A program made the translations under genes and the position numbers. DNA of 64,000 nt. Origin: Pseudomonadota bacterium (GTDB taxonomy: Bacteria; Desulfobacterota; Desulfobacteria; Desulfobacterales; JAHIVH01). Positions 43,822 to 53,352 of the stretch are shown here, piece by piece. Numbering within the stretch: position 1 is the stretch's first letter; each line of letters starts with the position of its first letter. The notes beneath the pieces were generated by a model. That model saw only the letters and a program-made list of their open reading frames with translations, was not told the DNA's origin and did not search any database. The stretch covers positions 46,121 through 110,120 of the forward strand of contig JAHIVH010000099.1 of the NCBI GenBank assembly GCA_018816735.1, in the 5' to 3' direction.

Positions 43822-43844
43822 GCGTTCATCAATCTGATAAACGC
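43822..43844. promoter_or_regulatory. 23-bp palindrome upstream of cydA
   Basis: GCGTT-C-ATCA-ATC-TGAT-A-AACGC is symmetrical except for one C/A position. It is about 175 bases before cydA and not followed by a T-run, so an operator is more likely than a terminator. Confidence 0.45.
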
Positions 43845-44018
43845 TTGCCATTGAGGAAGAAAAAGTCCATATCAGGAGAAGATGAAAGACGAATGATCAA
43901 CGGGTTTTTCCGCAATGTCTCAAGCGTAGTAAAATTATAAATAATTAATCTGTTTTTAAACAAGTTACATTTACAGTTGGTATCTTTGTCAATTCATTAA
44001 CTGTATCAAGGAGGGATC

Positions 44019-45332
44019 ATGGATGTAGTGCTGCTTTCAAGGCTTCAGTTCGCTGCCGCGACAATGTTTCATTTCTTGTTTGTTCCGCTGACACTGGGAC
44101 TTGCATTTCTTCTGGCCTTTATGGAAACAATGTATGTGAGAACCGGTGATGAGGATTACCTCAGGATGACCAAATTCTGGGGGAAAATATTTTTAATCAA
44201 TTTTGCACTGGGCATTGTTACCGGAATCACCCTGGAATTTCAGTTCGGTACAAACTGGTCAAGATATTCCGGATATGTGGGGGATATCTTCGGATCGCTT
44301 CTGGCCATAGAGGCAACAACCTCTTTTTTCCTTGAATCCACACTGATCGGTGTCTGGATTTTCGGATGGAAAAAACTGTCCAAAAAGGCCCATGCCACTG
44401 TCATGTGGCTGGTGGCTTTCGCAGGTTCCCTTTCCGCGATCTGGATTATTACCGCAAACGGGTGGATGCAGCATCCTGTAGGATTCACCATTCGAAACGG
44501 CCGGGCGGAATTGTCTGATTTTATGGCTGTGGTCACCAACAAGTTTGCCATTCTTGAGTTGATTCATACCCTTTCAGCTTCATATGTGTTAAGCGCATTT
44601 TTCATCATGGGGATAAGCGCCTACCATCTATTGAAAAAACAGCATGTGGCACTATTTACAAAGTCATTTCGCATCGCGCTTTACTTTGGTATTGTGTCGA
44701 CACTTGTTGTTGTCGTGGAAGGGGATACGCATGGCGTTCATGTCACAGAGGTCCAACCGGTAAAGCTTGCTGCCATGGAAGCCCATTGGGAGACGACTAC
44801 CCGTGCGCCCATTCATCTTTTCGCCATTCCGGATGAGGAAAACGGAAAAAATCTGATAGAGATCGGTTCCATTCCGGGTCTTTTAAGCTTCCTCGGTTAC
44901 CATGATTTTAATGCTGAAGTAAAGGGGTTGAATGATTTTCCCAAAGAAGACCGTCCGCCCGTTTTTATCACCTTTGTGGCATTCCGTCTGATGGTGGGCC
45001 TGGGCACCCTTTTTCTTTTATTGATGTTTATCGGTTTTTTACGAAGAAACAAGTTAAGCGACAGCCCGCTTTTTCTGAAAGCGATGCTGTGGGCCATCCC
45101 GCTTCCCTATATCGCCATCGAATGTGGCTGGGTCCTGGCTGAAGTGGGGCGACAACCCTGGATTGTCTATGGCCTGATGAGAACCAGTGACGCCGTGTCA
45201 CCTATTGCCTCCGTTCAGGTGGCAATGACCTTGCTGGGATTTGTTGTTGTATATGGTTTACTTGGGGCAGCCGGTTTTTACCTGATTGTCAAGCATGCCA
45301 GAAAAGGCCCTGATGCACCTGCAAAATCATAG
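44019..45332 (+). CDS. cydA: cytochrome bd quinol oxidase subunit I
   Basis: 437 residues with AAGGAGGG before the ATG. Nine or so membrane helices; an N-terminal LSRLQFAAATMFHF with the heme-ligand His18; the EGDTHG and GRQPWIVYG blocks of CydA are present. It is shorter than the E. coli protein (522), consistent with the short-Q-loop type. Together with CydB it reduces O2 to water with quinol as donor, without proton pumping. In an anaerobe this usually serves O2 removal. Confidence 0.96.
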   Translation: MDVVLLSRLQFAAATMFHFLFVPLTLGLAFLLAFMETMYVRTGDEDYLRMTKFWGKIFLINFALGIVTGITLEFQFGTNWSRYSGYVGDIFGSLLAIEATTSFFLESTLIGVWIFGWKKLSKKAHATVMWLVAFAGSLSAIWIITANGWMQHPVGFTIRNGRAELSDFMAVVTNKFAILELIHTLSASYVLSAFFIMGISAYHLLKKQHVALFTKSFRIALYFGIVSTLVVVVEGDTHGVHVTEVQPVKLAAMEAHWETTTRAPIHLFAIPDEENGKNLIEIGSIPGLLSFLGYHDFNAEVKGLNDFPKEDRPPVFITFVAFRLMVGLGTLFLLLMFIGFLRRNKLSDSPLFLKAMLWAIPLPYIAIECGWVLAEVGRQPWIVYGLMRTSDAVSPIASVQVAMTLLGFVVVYGLLGAAGFYLIVKHARKGPDAPAKS

Positions 45333-45397
45333 AGATCGGTCACTAATGATAGGGTTATAAAAGAATGAGGCATATATCTTAAGGAGGGTTTTTCAAC

Positions 45398-46414
45398 ATG
45401 GTACTAGAAACAATATGGTTTTTTCTCTGGGGGCTTTTGTGGGCAGTTTTTTTTGTGACAGACGGTTTTGATTTTGGCGTGGGTGCACTATCGCCTTTTC
45501 TTGCCAAAACGGAAAAAGAAAAGCGGGTGATGATGAACGCCATAGGACCATTGTGGGACGGGAACGAGGTGTGGCTGATTACCGCAGGGGGGGTGACATT
45601 TGCTGCATTCCCCCTTGTGTATGCGGTCATGTTTTCGTCTCTTTATACGGCATTGATGTTGATTTTATTCAGTCTGATTATTAGAGGGGTTTCTTTTGAG
45701 TTCCGCCATCAGATCGAAAGTCCTGCATGGAAAAAAATCTGGGATACCTGTTTCTTTATGGGAAGCGTACTTCCGGCTATTCTGTTTGGTGTGGCATTTG
45801 CCAATATCTTCAAAGGGATACCCATTGATCAGGACGGGGTACTTCAGGGCAATCTTTTTACACTCTTAAATCCCTACGGGCTTTTGGGCGGCGTGTTATT
45901 TCTCCTTCTTTTTCTGGAGCATGGTGCATTATGGCTGTCAATTCGGGCAGACGCCGGGCTTAAAGACAGATCGGTCGCAACCGCACAAAAAATCTGGCCT
46001 CTTTTGCTTGCGGTTGCCGTGATTTTTCTTGTGGCTACGGCGTTTGCCACCCCGCTTTATGATAATTATCTAAAAAATCCGGTCCTTTTCCTGATCCTGG
46101 TTGCCACGGTGGCAGGCCTTGTGGGAACGAAATTTTTCCTGAATAAAGCAGCCTATTTCAAGGCCTGGTTCGCGTCAGCGCTTACGATCACCGGCACCAC
46201 ATTTTTTGGCGTGACAGGGCTTTATCCCAATATGTTTCCGTCAAGCCTCAATCCGGCGTATTCCCTGACAGCGTTTAACGCGTCCTCCAGTCCGTTGACC
46301 CTGAAGATCATGCTGACGGTCATCGTGATTTTTATCCCCCTTGTCATCGGGTATCAGATCTGGGCTTATACCCTTTTCAAGGATAAAGTGAATGATAAAG
46401 AATTGACTTATTAG
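45398..46414 (+). CDS. cydB: cytochrome bd quinol oxidase subunit II
   Basis: 338 residues with AAGGAGGG upstream, 65 bases after cydA. Eight to nine transmembrane helices. The CydB start block FLWGLLWAVFFVTDGFDFGVG and GPLWDGNEVWLITAGG, then RGVSFEFRHQ, are family hallmarks. No cydX-like small frame or cydCD assembly genes follow. The transcript ends at the terminator at 46450. Confidence 0.96.
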   Translation: MVLETIWFFLWGLLWAVFFVTDGFDFGVGALSPFLAKTEKEKRVMMNAIGPLWDGNEVWLITAGGVTFAAFPLVYAVMFSSLYTALMLILFSLIIRGVSFEFRHQIESPAWKKIWDTCFFMGSVLPAILFGVAFANIFKGIPIDQDGVLQGNLFTLLNPYGLLGGVLFLLLFLEHGALWLSIRADAGLKDRSVATAQKIWPLLLAVAVIFLVATAFATPLYDNYLKNPVLFLILVATVAGLVGTKFFLNKAAYFKAWFASALTITGTTFFGVTGLYPNMFPSSLNPAYSLTAFNASSSPLTLKIMLTVIVIFIPLVIGYQIWAYTLFKDKVNDKELTY

Positions 46415-46449
46415 CTTATCCTTTTTATAGTCCGGCGAATTTGAAAAAG

Positions 46450-46472
46450 CTCCCTTAAAGAGGGAGTTTTTT
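46450..46472 (+). terminator. Rho-independent terminator of cydAB
   Basis: CTCCCT (46450-46455) pairs with AGGGAG (46461-46466) over a 5-base loop and is followed by six T residues. It lies 36 bases past the cydB stop. Confidence 0.8.
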
Positions 46473-46515
46473 CGTGATGGATATGGATTTCATAATAATG
46501 CAGGTATGATTGCGT

Positions 46516-47298
46516 ATGAGTTTTTCAGAGCGTATGTATCAGAATAGAACGCAGATTATTATTATTGCCGTGGTCCTGTTCCTTGTGGAACTTCAGATTT
46601 TTGCCGTTTCCGTTTCAAGATCAGGCCAGAAGCACACCCTTCAAGTCGTGAATGACAATGGTACGGTCATTTATGAAACCAATGGCAAAGACCTGACCGA
46701 ATTCAAGAAGTATTACTTCGAAGAAACCTTTGGACCTTTTGAAAATTATCAGAAAAAGCTGGTGACCCAAACCGTTCCATTTCCATTTCGTGCCTGGTTT
46801 ACAGCAGCTATCGGTATCCCGGTGGGGTTTATTTTGTTGTTTTCATTTGTCGTAAGAGTCTTTGCCGCACTTTTCGGGAAAGGCGGCAAAAAAGAAATTC
46901 AGGAGGATACAGATGATTCGGTGCGTGAAAGCGGCTTTGACCGGTTCCTGGGGCAGGTGAACCGGCTGAATATTTTTGTGATTGGCGCCATTGTATTTCT
47001 TGCCGTTTTTTCCTTCTGGGTCATTCCGAACCTCATCTCCTTTGTGGGGCAGACCGGCCTTGAAATCATCGACCGGTACAAATGGTTTTTTGCAGGTGTC
47101 GGAGGATCAGTCATTGTTCTGGTTGCCTGGATTATCTACCTTCGGTATCTCCTGGCCAAAAAAAGCATAGAAACCGAAGCGGAGATCAGAAAATATCAGC
47201 TCGAGTTGGGATACTATCCTGATTCAAACGGCGAAGTCCTGAAGCTGGAGAACAAGTCTGGCGATCAGGTAGTTGATGCAGAAGTGGAAGAAGAATAG
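46516..47298 (+). CDS. membrane protein of unknown function with coiled-coil tail
   Basis: About 260 residues from the ATG at 46516; a TTG at 46510 is an alternative with AGG nearby. Four hydrophobic segments: an N-terminal one (about 13-33), one near 100-120, and two near 155-175 and 193-215. Between the first two lies a periplasmic-type segment rich in Asn, Gly and Thr (TLQVVNDNGTVIYETNGKDL). The C-terminal 50 residues are charged. I do not recognise the family. It follows the cydAB terminator and is probably a separate unit. Confidence 0.7.
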   Translation: MSFSERMYQNRTQIIIIAVVLFLVELQIFAVSVSRSGQKHTLQVVNDNGTVIYETNGKDLTEFKKYYFEETFGPFENYQKKLVTQTVPFPFRAWFTAAIGIPVGFILLFSFVVRVFAALFGKGGKKEIQEDTDDSVRESGFDRFLGQVNRLNIFVIGAIVFLAVFSFWVIPNLISFVGQTGLEIIDRYKWFFAGVGGSVIVLVAWIIYLRYLLAKKSIETEAEIRKYQLELGYYPDSNGEVLKLENKSGDQVVDAEVEEE

Positions 47299-47299
47299 T

Positions 47300-47530
47300 G
47301 GGGTTGGTTGAGTTCATTGGGTTGAAAAACAAAACAGAGTATTCGTTGATTGGAAATATTGGCGAATTGGTTGAATAGACGATTGCCTATGCAATCCCTT
47401 GTGGTTGCCCTATTTGCTTTCGATCATCTGCCTTTAACTTTAAAAACCGGGCAGGCACAAGGCCAGCACCTACCCAACAAACCCAGGCAACCCAACAAAC
47501 CCAATCAACCCAACAAACCCAGGCAACCCG
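47300..47530. repeat. degenerate GGGTTG / CAACCC repeat pair
   Basis: A G-rich arm (GGGTTGGTTGAG..., 47301-47324) starts 2 bases after a stop codon. A C-rich array (AACCCAACAAACCCAGGCAACCC units, 47466-47530) lies about 140 bases on and runs into the end of the convergent gene. The arms are partly complementary and could form a long hairpin. A second locus of the same kind is at 62381-62523. Confidence 0.65.
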
Positions 47531-47531
47531 C

Positions 47532-48638
47532 TCATTCTTTCAGGGAGACCGGAGTCCCCTGGGTGAAAAGAATCAGGTACAGCACGATAAAATAGCTCGC
47601 CAGGGCTATGATCGAAACCGGTGTGTAAAAGATTCCCAGGGGCAGCAGGATAATGACCGTCAGCCAGTGAAAGCACACCACTTTTCCCGAATGGAGTTTT
47701 AGCGGGAAGTCATCTATTCTCAGAATAATCGCCAGTCCGCAGATATTCCAGCCGTATAATGAGGCAAAGGCATGGAGTTTCAACAGCCACGTGTATTTTC
47801 CCTGCGTATATTCCGGTGAAAATTCAAAAAGAATATATAGAATGCCGGTGACAGCCGTAAAGATAAGGAACCCGATGCCGGATGACAGGAAGTTCTTCTG
47901 CTGCCAGGCATATCCCAGTTTCCTGAACAGAAAGAAAATCATGATCACGGTGAAAAATAAAACGAGCGTGACAATGACCTGGGGAAAAAGCCGTTCAAAT
48001 ATGATGAACAAAAAGAAGATGATCACCCCCAGATTAACCGACCAGAACCCGAAATTTTTCAATAGGATGACGACCGATTCATCACTTTCCGGCATCAACG
48101 AAAAAATCATGGACATGGTGATCAGGGATAAGGGAAATGAAAATCCCAGGAAAAAGGTATTGAGCTGAAGCTTCGGCATATTTTTTATTATATGGAAATA
48201 TTCATTATTCAATATGACCATGGAGGAGATGACAAGCCCCATGGACAGGCAGAGAAGGGATGCCTGATGGAATTTTTCATAAACCGGCTCGGATTTTTTA
48301 AAAAACCCCACCGGAAACAGGGAAAATCGTTTGATTCTTATGCTTTCCACAATGATGGCAAGCCCGATGGAAAGAAGGATTGCCGGTTTGTAAATTTCAA
48401 GGAAGACAAGGATGGCATAAACGGTTGCAATGACCAAAAATCCCGCTGATTTAAGAGAAAGCCGTTTGAGGCCTTCCGTATAATACAGGACAATAGTCCC
48501 CCCGCTGCACAGGTTAAAAAGGAAGATGTGGAGGCGTTCGAATGTGTATGGACTGTCCGGAATAAAATGGTGCATGAACCCAAAGGCAAGGGCCAGCATC
48601 ATGTAACTGAAAAAAAGAATTTTTAATGGTGTGTTCAT
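47532..48638 (-). CDS. polytopic membrane protein of unknown function
   Basis: 368 residues from the ATG at 48638 (GAGG upstream). About eleven or twelve hydrophobic helices cover nearly the whole length. Conserved-looking His residues lie at helix ends: MHHFIP near the start, and KLHAFASLYGWNICG late in the protein. These might be metal or heme ligands, but I do not recognise a defined family. It starts 7 bases after the stop of the upstream epimerase-like gene, so the two are probably cotranscribed. Confidence 0.75.
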   Translation of the reverse strand: MNTPLKILFFSYMMLALAFGFMHHFIPDSPYTFERLHIFLFNLCSGGTIVLYYTEGLKRLSLKSAGFLVIATVYAILVFLEIYKPAILLSIGLAIIVESIRIKRFSLFPVGFFKKSEPVYEKFHQASLLCLSMGLVISSMVILNNEYFHIIKNMPKLQLNTFFLGFSFPLSLITMSMIFSLMPESDESVVILLKNFGFWSVNLGVIIFFLFIIFERLFPQVIVTLVLFFTVIMIFFLFRKLGYAWQQKNFLSSGIGFLIFTAVTGILYILFEFSPEYTQGKYTWLLKLHAFASLYGWNICGLAIILRIDDFPLKLHSGKVVCFHWLTVIILLPLGIFYTPVSIIALASYFIVLYLILFTQGTPVSLKE

Positions 48639-48645
48639 GGGTGCC

Positions 48646-50025
48646 TCAAGATTTTCCAAGCATGTGTTTCAATGCATCGTAAAGCGTTTCAGATCTGAAC
48701 GTAAATCCGGATTGAACGAGTTTTTCCGGTTTTACACGGGCACTTGAAAGAAGAATTTCCCGTCCCATCTCGCCAAAAATCAGATCAATGGCTTTTTCAG
48801 GGATGGTAAAAACAGATGGCCGGTTGAGAACGTCTGCGAATATTTTTGTAAATTCACGATTGGTCACAGGTTCCGGAGCCACCACATTTACAGGACCGGA
48901 CAGGGATTGTTTTGAGATGACATGGAGAAAGGCATCCAGGATATCATCCAGGCTGATCCAGCTCATATATTGATCGCCTTTCCCGATTTTTGCGCCCAAT
49001 CCCATTTTAAAGGGGAAAAGAAGTTCGCCGAGGGCACCGCCTTTGGGACTCAAACCAATGCCGATCCTCATGAACGCTGTCCGGATGTCCGGATGGACAG
49101 CTGTTTTGGCGCAAGCTTCCCAGGTTTTGCATATCCCTGAGATAAACAGATCACCTGGGCCATGATTTTCAGTAAGCATTTCATCTTTTCTGTCCCCATA
49201 ATAGCCAATGGCAGATGCGCAGATGAATAAAGACGGTCGTGGCTCTAAATTTGATATTGCGGTTGCCAGAAGCGTGGTGCTTTTTGTGCGGCTTTCGACC
49301 AGCAGGCGTTTTCGACCGGAATCCCATTTCTTCTGACCGATGTTTTCTCCTGCCAGGTTGATAACCACATCAATGGGGCCGAGATTTTTAGTGTCTATCT
49401 GGCCGGAAGACGGATCCCAGACGATTTTATTCTGGCATTTGACTGTTTTTGTTCTCACAAGCCGGATGACCTGATGCCCGCCTGTGGTGAGATAGGGTGT
49501 AAGGGCCGACCCGATGAGACCGCTTGCGCCGGATATGAGTATCCGAAGGGGGCTTAAATTCGCCTTTTTGTGAGCGCTCATATCATGGTATACGGTGCTG
49601 TGGCGGTGAGTGAAGATCTTTTCAAGCTCTTTTTCCATGTACCAGCCCGCAAACATGTTGCCCAGGGGATGCAGGGGAAGTTTGTAGTCGATCCGGTCTT
49701 CCATCAGGGTATTCGATGGACCTTCCTTATGGAAAAGATGGGTATGGACCCATGAATTAAACGGGCCTTTTTCCTGCATATCCCTGAACATTTTTCCATA
49801 TTCATATTCGATATGCCTGGCATGCCAGGCCATTTGAAAGGGCTTTTTCCCCATGTTCATGAGAACTGTCGCGCCGGTTTCCAACCCCCCCTTCCTGCTT
49901 AAAAGATCAATGTTGACCCATGGGGGCGTGAGCCGTTCTATGGCACCTGATCGGGCATGCCAGTCAAATGCGTCTTCAGCGGAAAACGGCATATGCGATT
50001 TTTTTATAAAGCATCCTGATTTCAT
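48646..50025 (-). CDS. TIGR01777 family NAD-dependent epimerase-like protein with N-terminal SRPBCC domain
   Basis: 459 residues. Residues about 1-150 look like a START/SRPBCC ligand-binding domain (FNSWVHTHLFHKEGPSNTLMEDRIDYKLP). Residues about 160-459 form an extended short-chain dehydrogenase: ILISGASGLIGSALTPYL (Rossmann), VINLAGENI, FICASAIGYYGDR (active-site Tyr region) and a DUF1731-type C-terminus (RVKPEKLVQSGFTFR). Such fusions are known; the substrate is unknown. The gene leads a two-gene minus-strand unit with the membrane protein downstream. Confidence 0.85.
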   Translation of the reverse strand: MKSGCFIKKSHMPFSAEDAFDWHARSGAIERLTPPWVNIDLLSRKGGLETGATVLMNMGKKPFQMAWHARHIEYEYGKMFRDMQEKGPFNSWVHTHLFHKEGPSNTLMEDRIDYKLPLHPLGNMFAGWYMEKELEKIFTHRHSTVYHDMSAHKKANLSPLRILISGASGLIGSALTPYLTTGGHQVIRLVRTKTVKCQNKIVWDPSSGQIDTKNLGPIDVVINLAGENIGQKKWDSGRKRLLVESRTKSTTLLATAISNLEPRPSLFICASAIGYYGDRKDEMLTENHGPGDLFISGICKTWEACAKTAVHPDIRTAFMRIGIGLSPKGGALGELLFPFKMGLGAKIGKGDQYMSWISLDDILDAFLHVISKQSLSGPVNVVAPEPVTNREFTKIFADVLNRPSVFTIPEKAIDLIFGEMGREILLSSARVKPEKLVQSGFTFRSETLYDALKHMLGKS

Positions 50026-50455
50026 TTGTTATATCCGTGCACGTAAAAAAGTTAGCTCGATATGTTTGGTCATGCAACAGGGAACAAAGCTGTTTTGACT
50101 TTTGCCTTATCCAGCTTTGCAACTGGTTATAGCTGAAAACCTGTTGCGTTACAATTCTAATAGTTGTATTATGCAATATCGTTTTTTTGGGAATCATTCA
50201 TTAATCTGATTAACTAAGCGTTTTCTTGCATGTTCTCGCTGAACTTAAACCGGTTCATTTAAATTGATATCCATACAGACACGCTTTTTTTGATACGAAA
50301 GTGTCTCTTTTATGATGCAGAACAAGACAGGTTCTGTGCTGTTTCAACAATCATTATTAAGCCACTACATCAATTAACCTTATTCGATTCATTTAATGTG
50401 TCAGGGTTTGACCCAATTTATGTGGAAATGAATCCATCGCGAAAAGAGGTTGGCA
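50026..50455. other. divergent regulatory region before the TCA-type cluster
   Basis: 430 AT-rich bases without a convincing gene. GGGT-TTG-ACCC, a perfect 11-base palindrome, is at 50404-50414 inside GTGTCAGGGTTTGACCC, about 42 bases before the first GTG. Promoter and operator for the long plus-strand cluster are expected here. Confidence 0.4.
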
Positions 50456-52246
50456 GTGAAAGAAAAGAAAATGACCGTTTCCAAAGGCGGAAAATTGAGC
50501 GCAGGGAAAAAGCGTGAGGGGAATGTCTTCTTCTCGGAAGATCCCAGAGATTTCGGATATGCGAAAGAAAATATCCCCTGTCAGGATGCCTGTCCTGCAC
50601 ATACGAATATCCCTGGCTATATCCGCAGTATTTATGAAAAACACTATGGCAGGGCTTATGAAATGAACCGGATGGTCAATATCCTTCCTGGTGTTTTGGG
50701 AAGGATTTGCAGCCGTCCCTGTGAGCTGTCCTGCCGTCATGGCGAGTCTGATCTTGGCACGTCGGTCAATATTTGTCATCTGAAGCGGTCGTGCGCCGAT
50801 CTGAAACCCTCCTGGCATATGATCAAAGAGGAATTCTATGCGCCATCGGGAAAGACCGTGGGCATCATTGGCGCAGGTCCGGCAGGCCTTGCTGCAGCGC
50901 ATGAGCTTGCCATCCTGGGGCACAACGTGACTCTTTATGAAGCCATGGATAAACCCGGCGGCATGCTGATGTATGGTATCCCTGCGTTTCGGCTTCCCAG
51001 GGATATTTTGAATCTTGAGATCAATAATATATTACGGATGGGGATTGACCTTAAAACCGGTGTGAATGTTGGTCGTGATATCACGCTGACAGAACTCATT
51101 GACGTTCACGATGCGGTGCTTTCTACGGTTGGTTGCCAGGAACCGTTCAATCTTGATCTGCCGGGTGAAGATTTGGACGGCGTATATAGCGGTCTTGATT
51201 TTGTCATTCGGGTCAATCAGGGCGAACGGATTCCCGTTGGAAAAAAAGTGGCGGTCATAGGCGGCGGCTACACGGCCATTGACTGCGCCAGGCTGGCAAT
51301 CCGGCTCGGCGCAGAAGAGGTGAGTGTGAACCTTAGAAAAACAGAAACATTCATGCGGATCGACGAACATGAAAAGCACGAAGCCAAAACGGAAAAAATA
51401 AAAATCAACGGCCTTGTGGCGCCTTTCCAGATTAACGGAACCGATGGAAAAGTGACCTCAATCACATTTGAACGGACACGTCTTGAATTTACCAAAGACG
51501 GCAAAGGAAGAAATGCCGTATCCATTCCGGATTCGGCATTCGCCGCACCTGTGGACACCGTTATTTTGGCTGTCGGGCAGACACCGGATACAGGGTTTAC
51601 TGGCGGTAAAATCGAACTGAACGGAAAAAGAATAAAAACAAAAGCCGGTTCATATGAAACAGGCATCAAACGGTTTTACGCGGCGGGCGATTGCGTGACC
51701 GGTGCCACAAACGTTATAACAGCGATAGCGGAAGGAAGGCATGCCGCCCACGAAATCGATGCTGTGTTTGTGGGGAAAAAACGGATAACAGAGACAATCC
51801 GCACGGAAACCGCTTCACAAACAGACCGGAGCCGAAATGATGATTTCATCAAAGCGTCTGTCATGCCGACGCTTGAGGTGACAAAAAGGTTGTACGCGCT
51901 GACAGGCGAGGTTGAGCAGGGCTATGATGACAAAATAGCCGGTGAAGAGTCAAAGAGATGCTATCTCTGTAACCTCAGATATTTTATTGACACGTCACAG
52001 TGTATCTATTGTTCGGCCTGTATTGATGTGGCCCCGCGGGACTGCATCAAGATTACAAGGGCTGTGGAAATAAAAAAAGATGGCGCATACGGAGAACTTC
52101 TATCTGCGACGGACTGGTCAGAAGGTCTGGCGATTGTCATTGACAACAAAAGGTGCATCCGGTGCGGCAAATGTTATGAGGTGTGCCCCATGCACTGTAT
52201 TCATATAGAAAAAGTAGAACTCATTGAACAAAAACTGGAGGCATGA
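50456..52246 (+). CDS. GltD/NfnB-like Fe-S flavoprotein with C-terminal dicluster ferredoxin domain
   Basis: About 596 residues; I prefer the GTG at 50456 because GAGG lies 6 bases before it. An N-terminal cysteine domain (NIPCQDACPAHTNIP ... CSRPCELSC) is followed by FAD (GIIGAGPAGLAAAHEL) and NAD(P) (VAVIGGGYTAIDCARLA) Rossmann motifs. At the C-terminus, CYLCNLRYFI and two CxxCxxC-type ferredoxin motifs (CIYCSAC, CIRCGKCYEVCP) follow. It probably passes electrons between ferredoxin and NAD(P)H. The ferredoxin tail may replace the missing delta subunit of the KorAB enzyme encoded downstream. Confidence 0.88.
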   Translation: MKEKKMTVSKGGKLSAGKKREGNVFFSEDPRDFGYAKENIPCQDACPAHTNIPGYIRSIYEKHYGRAYEMNRMVNILPGVLGRICSRPCELSCRHGESDLGTSVNICHLKRSCADLKPSWHMIKEEFYAPSGKTVGIIGAGPAGLAAAHELAILGHNVTLYEAMDKPGGMLMYGIPAFRLPRDILNLEINNILRMGIDLKTGVNVGRDITLTELIDVHDAVLSTVGCQEPFNLDLPGEDLDGVYSGLDFVIRVNQGERIPVGKKVAVIGGGYTAIDCARLAIRLGAEEVSVNLRKTETFMRIDEHEKHEAKTEKIKINGLVAPFQINGTDGKVTSITFERTRLEFTKDGKGRNAVSIPDSAFAAPVDTVILAVGQTPDTGFTGGKIELNGKRIKTKAGSYETGIKRFYAAGDCVTGATNVITAIAEGRHAAHEIDAVFVGKKRITETIRTETASQTDRSRNDDFIKASVMPTLEVTKRLYALTGEVEQGYDDKIAGEESKRCYLCNLRYFIDTSQCIYCSACIDVAPRDCIKITRAVEIKKDGAYGELLSATDWSEGLAIVIDNKRCIRCGKCYEVCPMHCIHIEKVELIEQKLEA

Positions 52247-53265
52247 TGCCTAAATTCGATCATTACATCATCATCGGGAACGGCCCTGCCGGAAACAGCG
52301 CGGCAGAAGTATTGCGAATGCATGACGACCAGGCCAGGGTCTCAATCATTTCTGATGAAGGGTTTCCCTATTATTACCGGCATATGCTCTGTGAATTCAT
52401 TTCAGGCAAGAAAAAAGAAGATGCGTTGAAAGTCAAACCCGCAAGCGATTACAAGGAAAAAAACATCAGGATGAGGCTGGGGCAGCGCGTTGAAAGAATT
52501 GAGCCGGAAACCAAAACCCTCTATCTGAAACACATGGAAAAAGTGAAATTTACCAGGCTGATTTTAGCCACAGGCGCATCCCCGCACGTGGTGCCCTCTC
52601 TGTCCCGGTTTGAAAAACATTTTTCATTCATGAGCAAATATTCAGACGCGCTCAAGGTCAAACCCTTGCTCTCGCCGGCAAGGAAAGTGGCCATTCTGGG
52701 CGGGGACCTGGTGAGTCTTAAATTCGCCAAAATGCTTTCTGCCATGAAAAAGGAAGTGACATTTTTTCTGTATAAAGACTGTTTCTACCCGTTTGAACTG
52801 ACGGCTGATATGGCTTCGGCCATTGAGAAACATTTTTCAGGAAAAAAAATCAAAACGTTTGCCGATATATTTCCTTCCCGTATTGAAAGTAAAGGAAAGG
52901 CATTTGAAATTGAAACGGAAAATGGGGAAAACCTGACCGTGGATATCATTTTCTGTTTCATGGGAATGAGGCCCAATATCAATTTTATTCAGGGAAGCGG
53001 CATAGATACCGAAAGGGGGGTCCTTGTGGACGAACATCTTAAGACCAATGTTTCGGATATCTATGCATGCGGAGACTGTGCCCAGATCTATAATCCGGAA
53101 CTCAAGAATTACTGGATTTCGGTGGGATGGGAAAATGCGGGCATTCAGGGGGAAACAGCAGCCTTGAATCTTCTGGGAGAAAGCAAGGTGATCAAACCTT
53201 CCCAAAAGAAAATTCTGGACGTGGAAGGGTTAAAGGTAAACACATCATGGTGGAAAGAATTATAG
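52243..53265 (+). CDS. FAD-dependent NAD(P)H oxidoreductase (NirB/rubredoxin-reductase-like)
   Basis: 340 residues, overlapping the previous stop by 4 bases. FAD motif IIGNGPAGNSAAE at the N-terminus, LILATGASPHV, then a NAD-region VAILGGDLVSLKFAKML that lacks the usual G-x-G-x-x-G spacing, and the C-terminal DIYACGDCAQ flavin motif. It fits the class I pyridine nucleotide-disulfide oxidoreductase fold without active-site cysteines. It is likely a partner of the GltD-like protein and KorAB in electron transfer. Confidence 0.82.
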   Translation: MMPKFDHYIIIGNGPAGNSAAEVLRMHDDQARVSIISDEGFPYYYRHMLCEFISGKKKEDALKVKPASDYKEKNIRMRLGQRVERIEPETKTLYLKHMEKVKFTRLILATGASPHVVPSLSRFEKHFSFMSKYSDALKVKPLLSPARKVAILGGDLVSLKFAKMLSAMKKEVTFFLYKDCFYPFELTADMASAIEKHFSGKKIKTFADIFPSRIESKGKAFEIETENGENLTVDIIFCFMGMRPNINFIQGSGIDTERGVLVDEHLKTNVSDIYACGDCAQIYNPELKNYWISVGWENAGIQGETAALNLLGESKVIKPSQKKILDVEGLKVNTSWWKEL

Positions 53266-53352
53266 GTTTTTAAAAAAAACATCATGCCTGAAAGGAGATA
53301 CCGGATTCTCCGGTCCGGTCATGAAATGAAACGCCGACAGGAACGAAAAACT

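Larger units (their letters stand above)
43554..44018. other. regulatory region upstream of cydAB
   Basis: 465 bases without a gene. Two structured elements are listed separately: TGTATC/GATACA repeats at 43582-43607 and a 23-base palindrome at 43822-43844. The rest is AT-rich and unremarkable. Confidence 0.5.

Noticed and set aside
50290..50517. 75-codon plus-strand frame before the GltD-like gene
   Set aside because: It overlaps the start of a well-supported gene in another frame and has no ribosome site or recognisable content.
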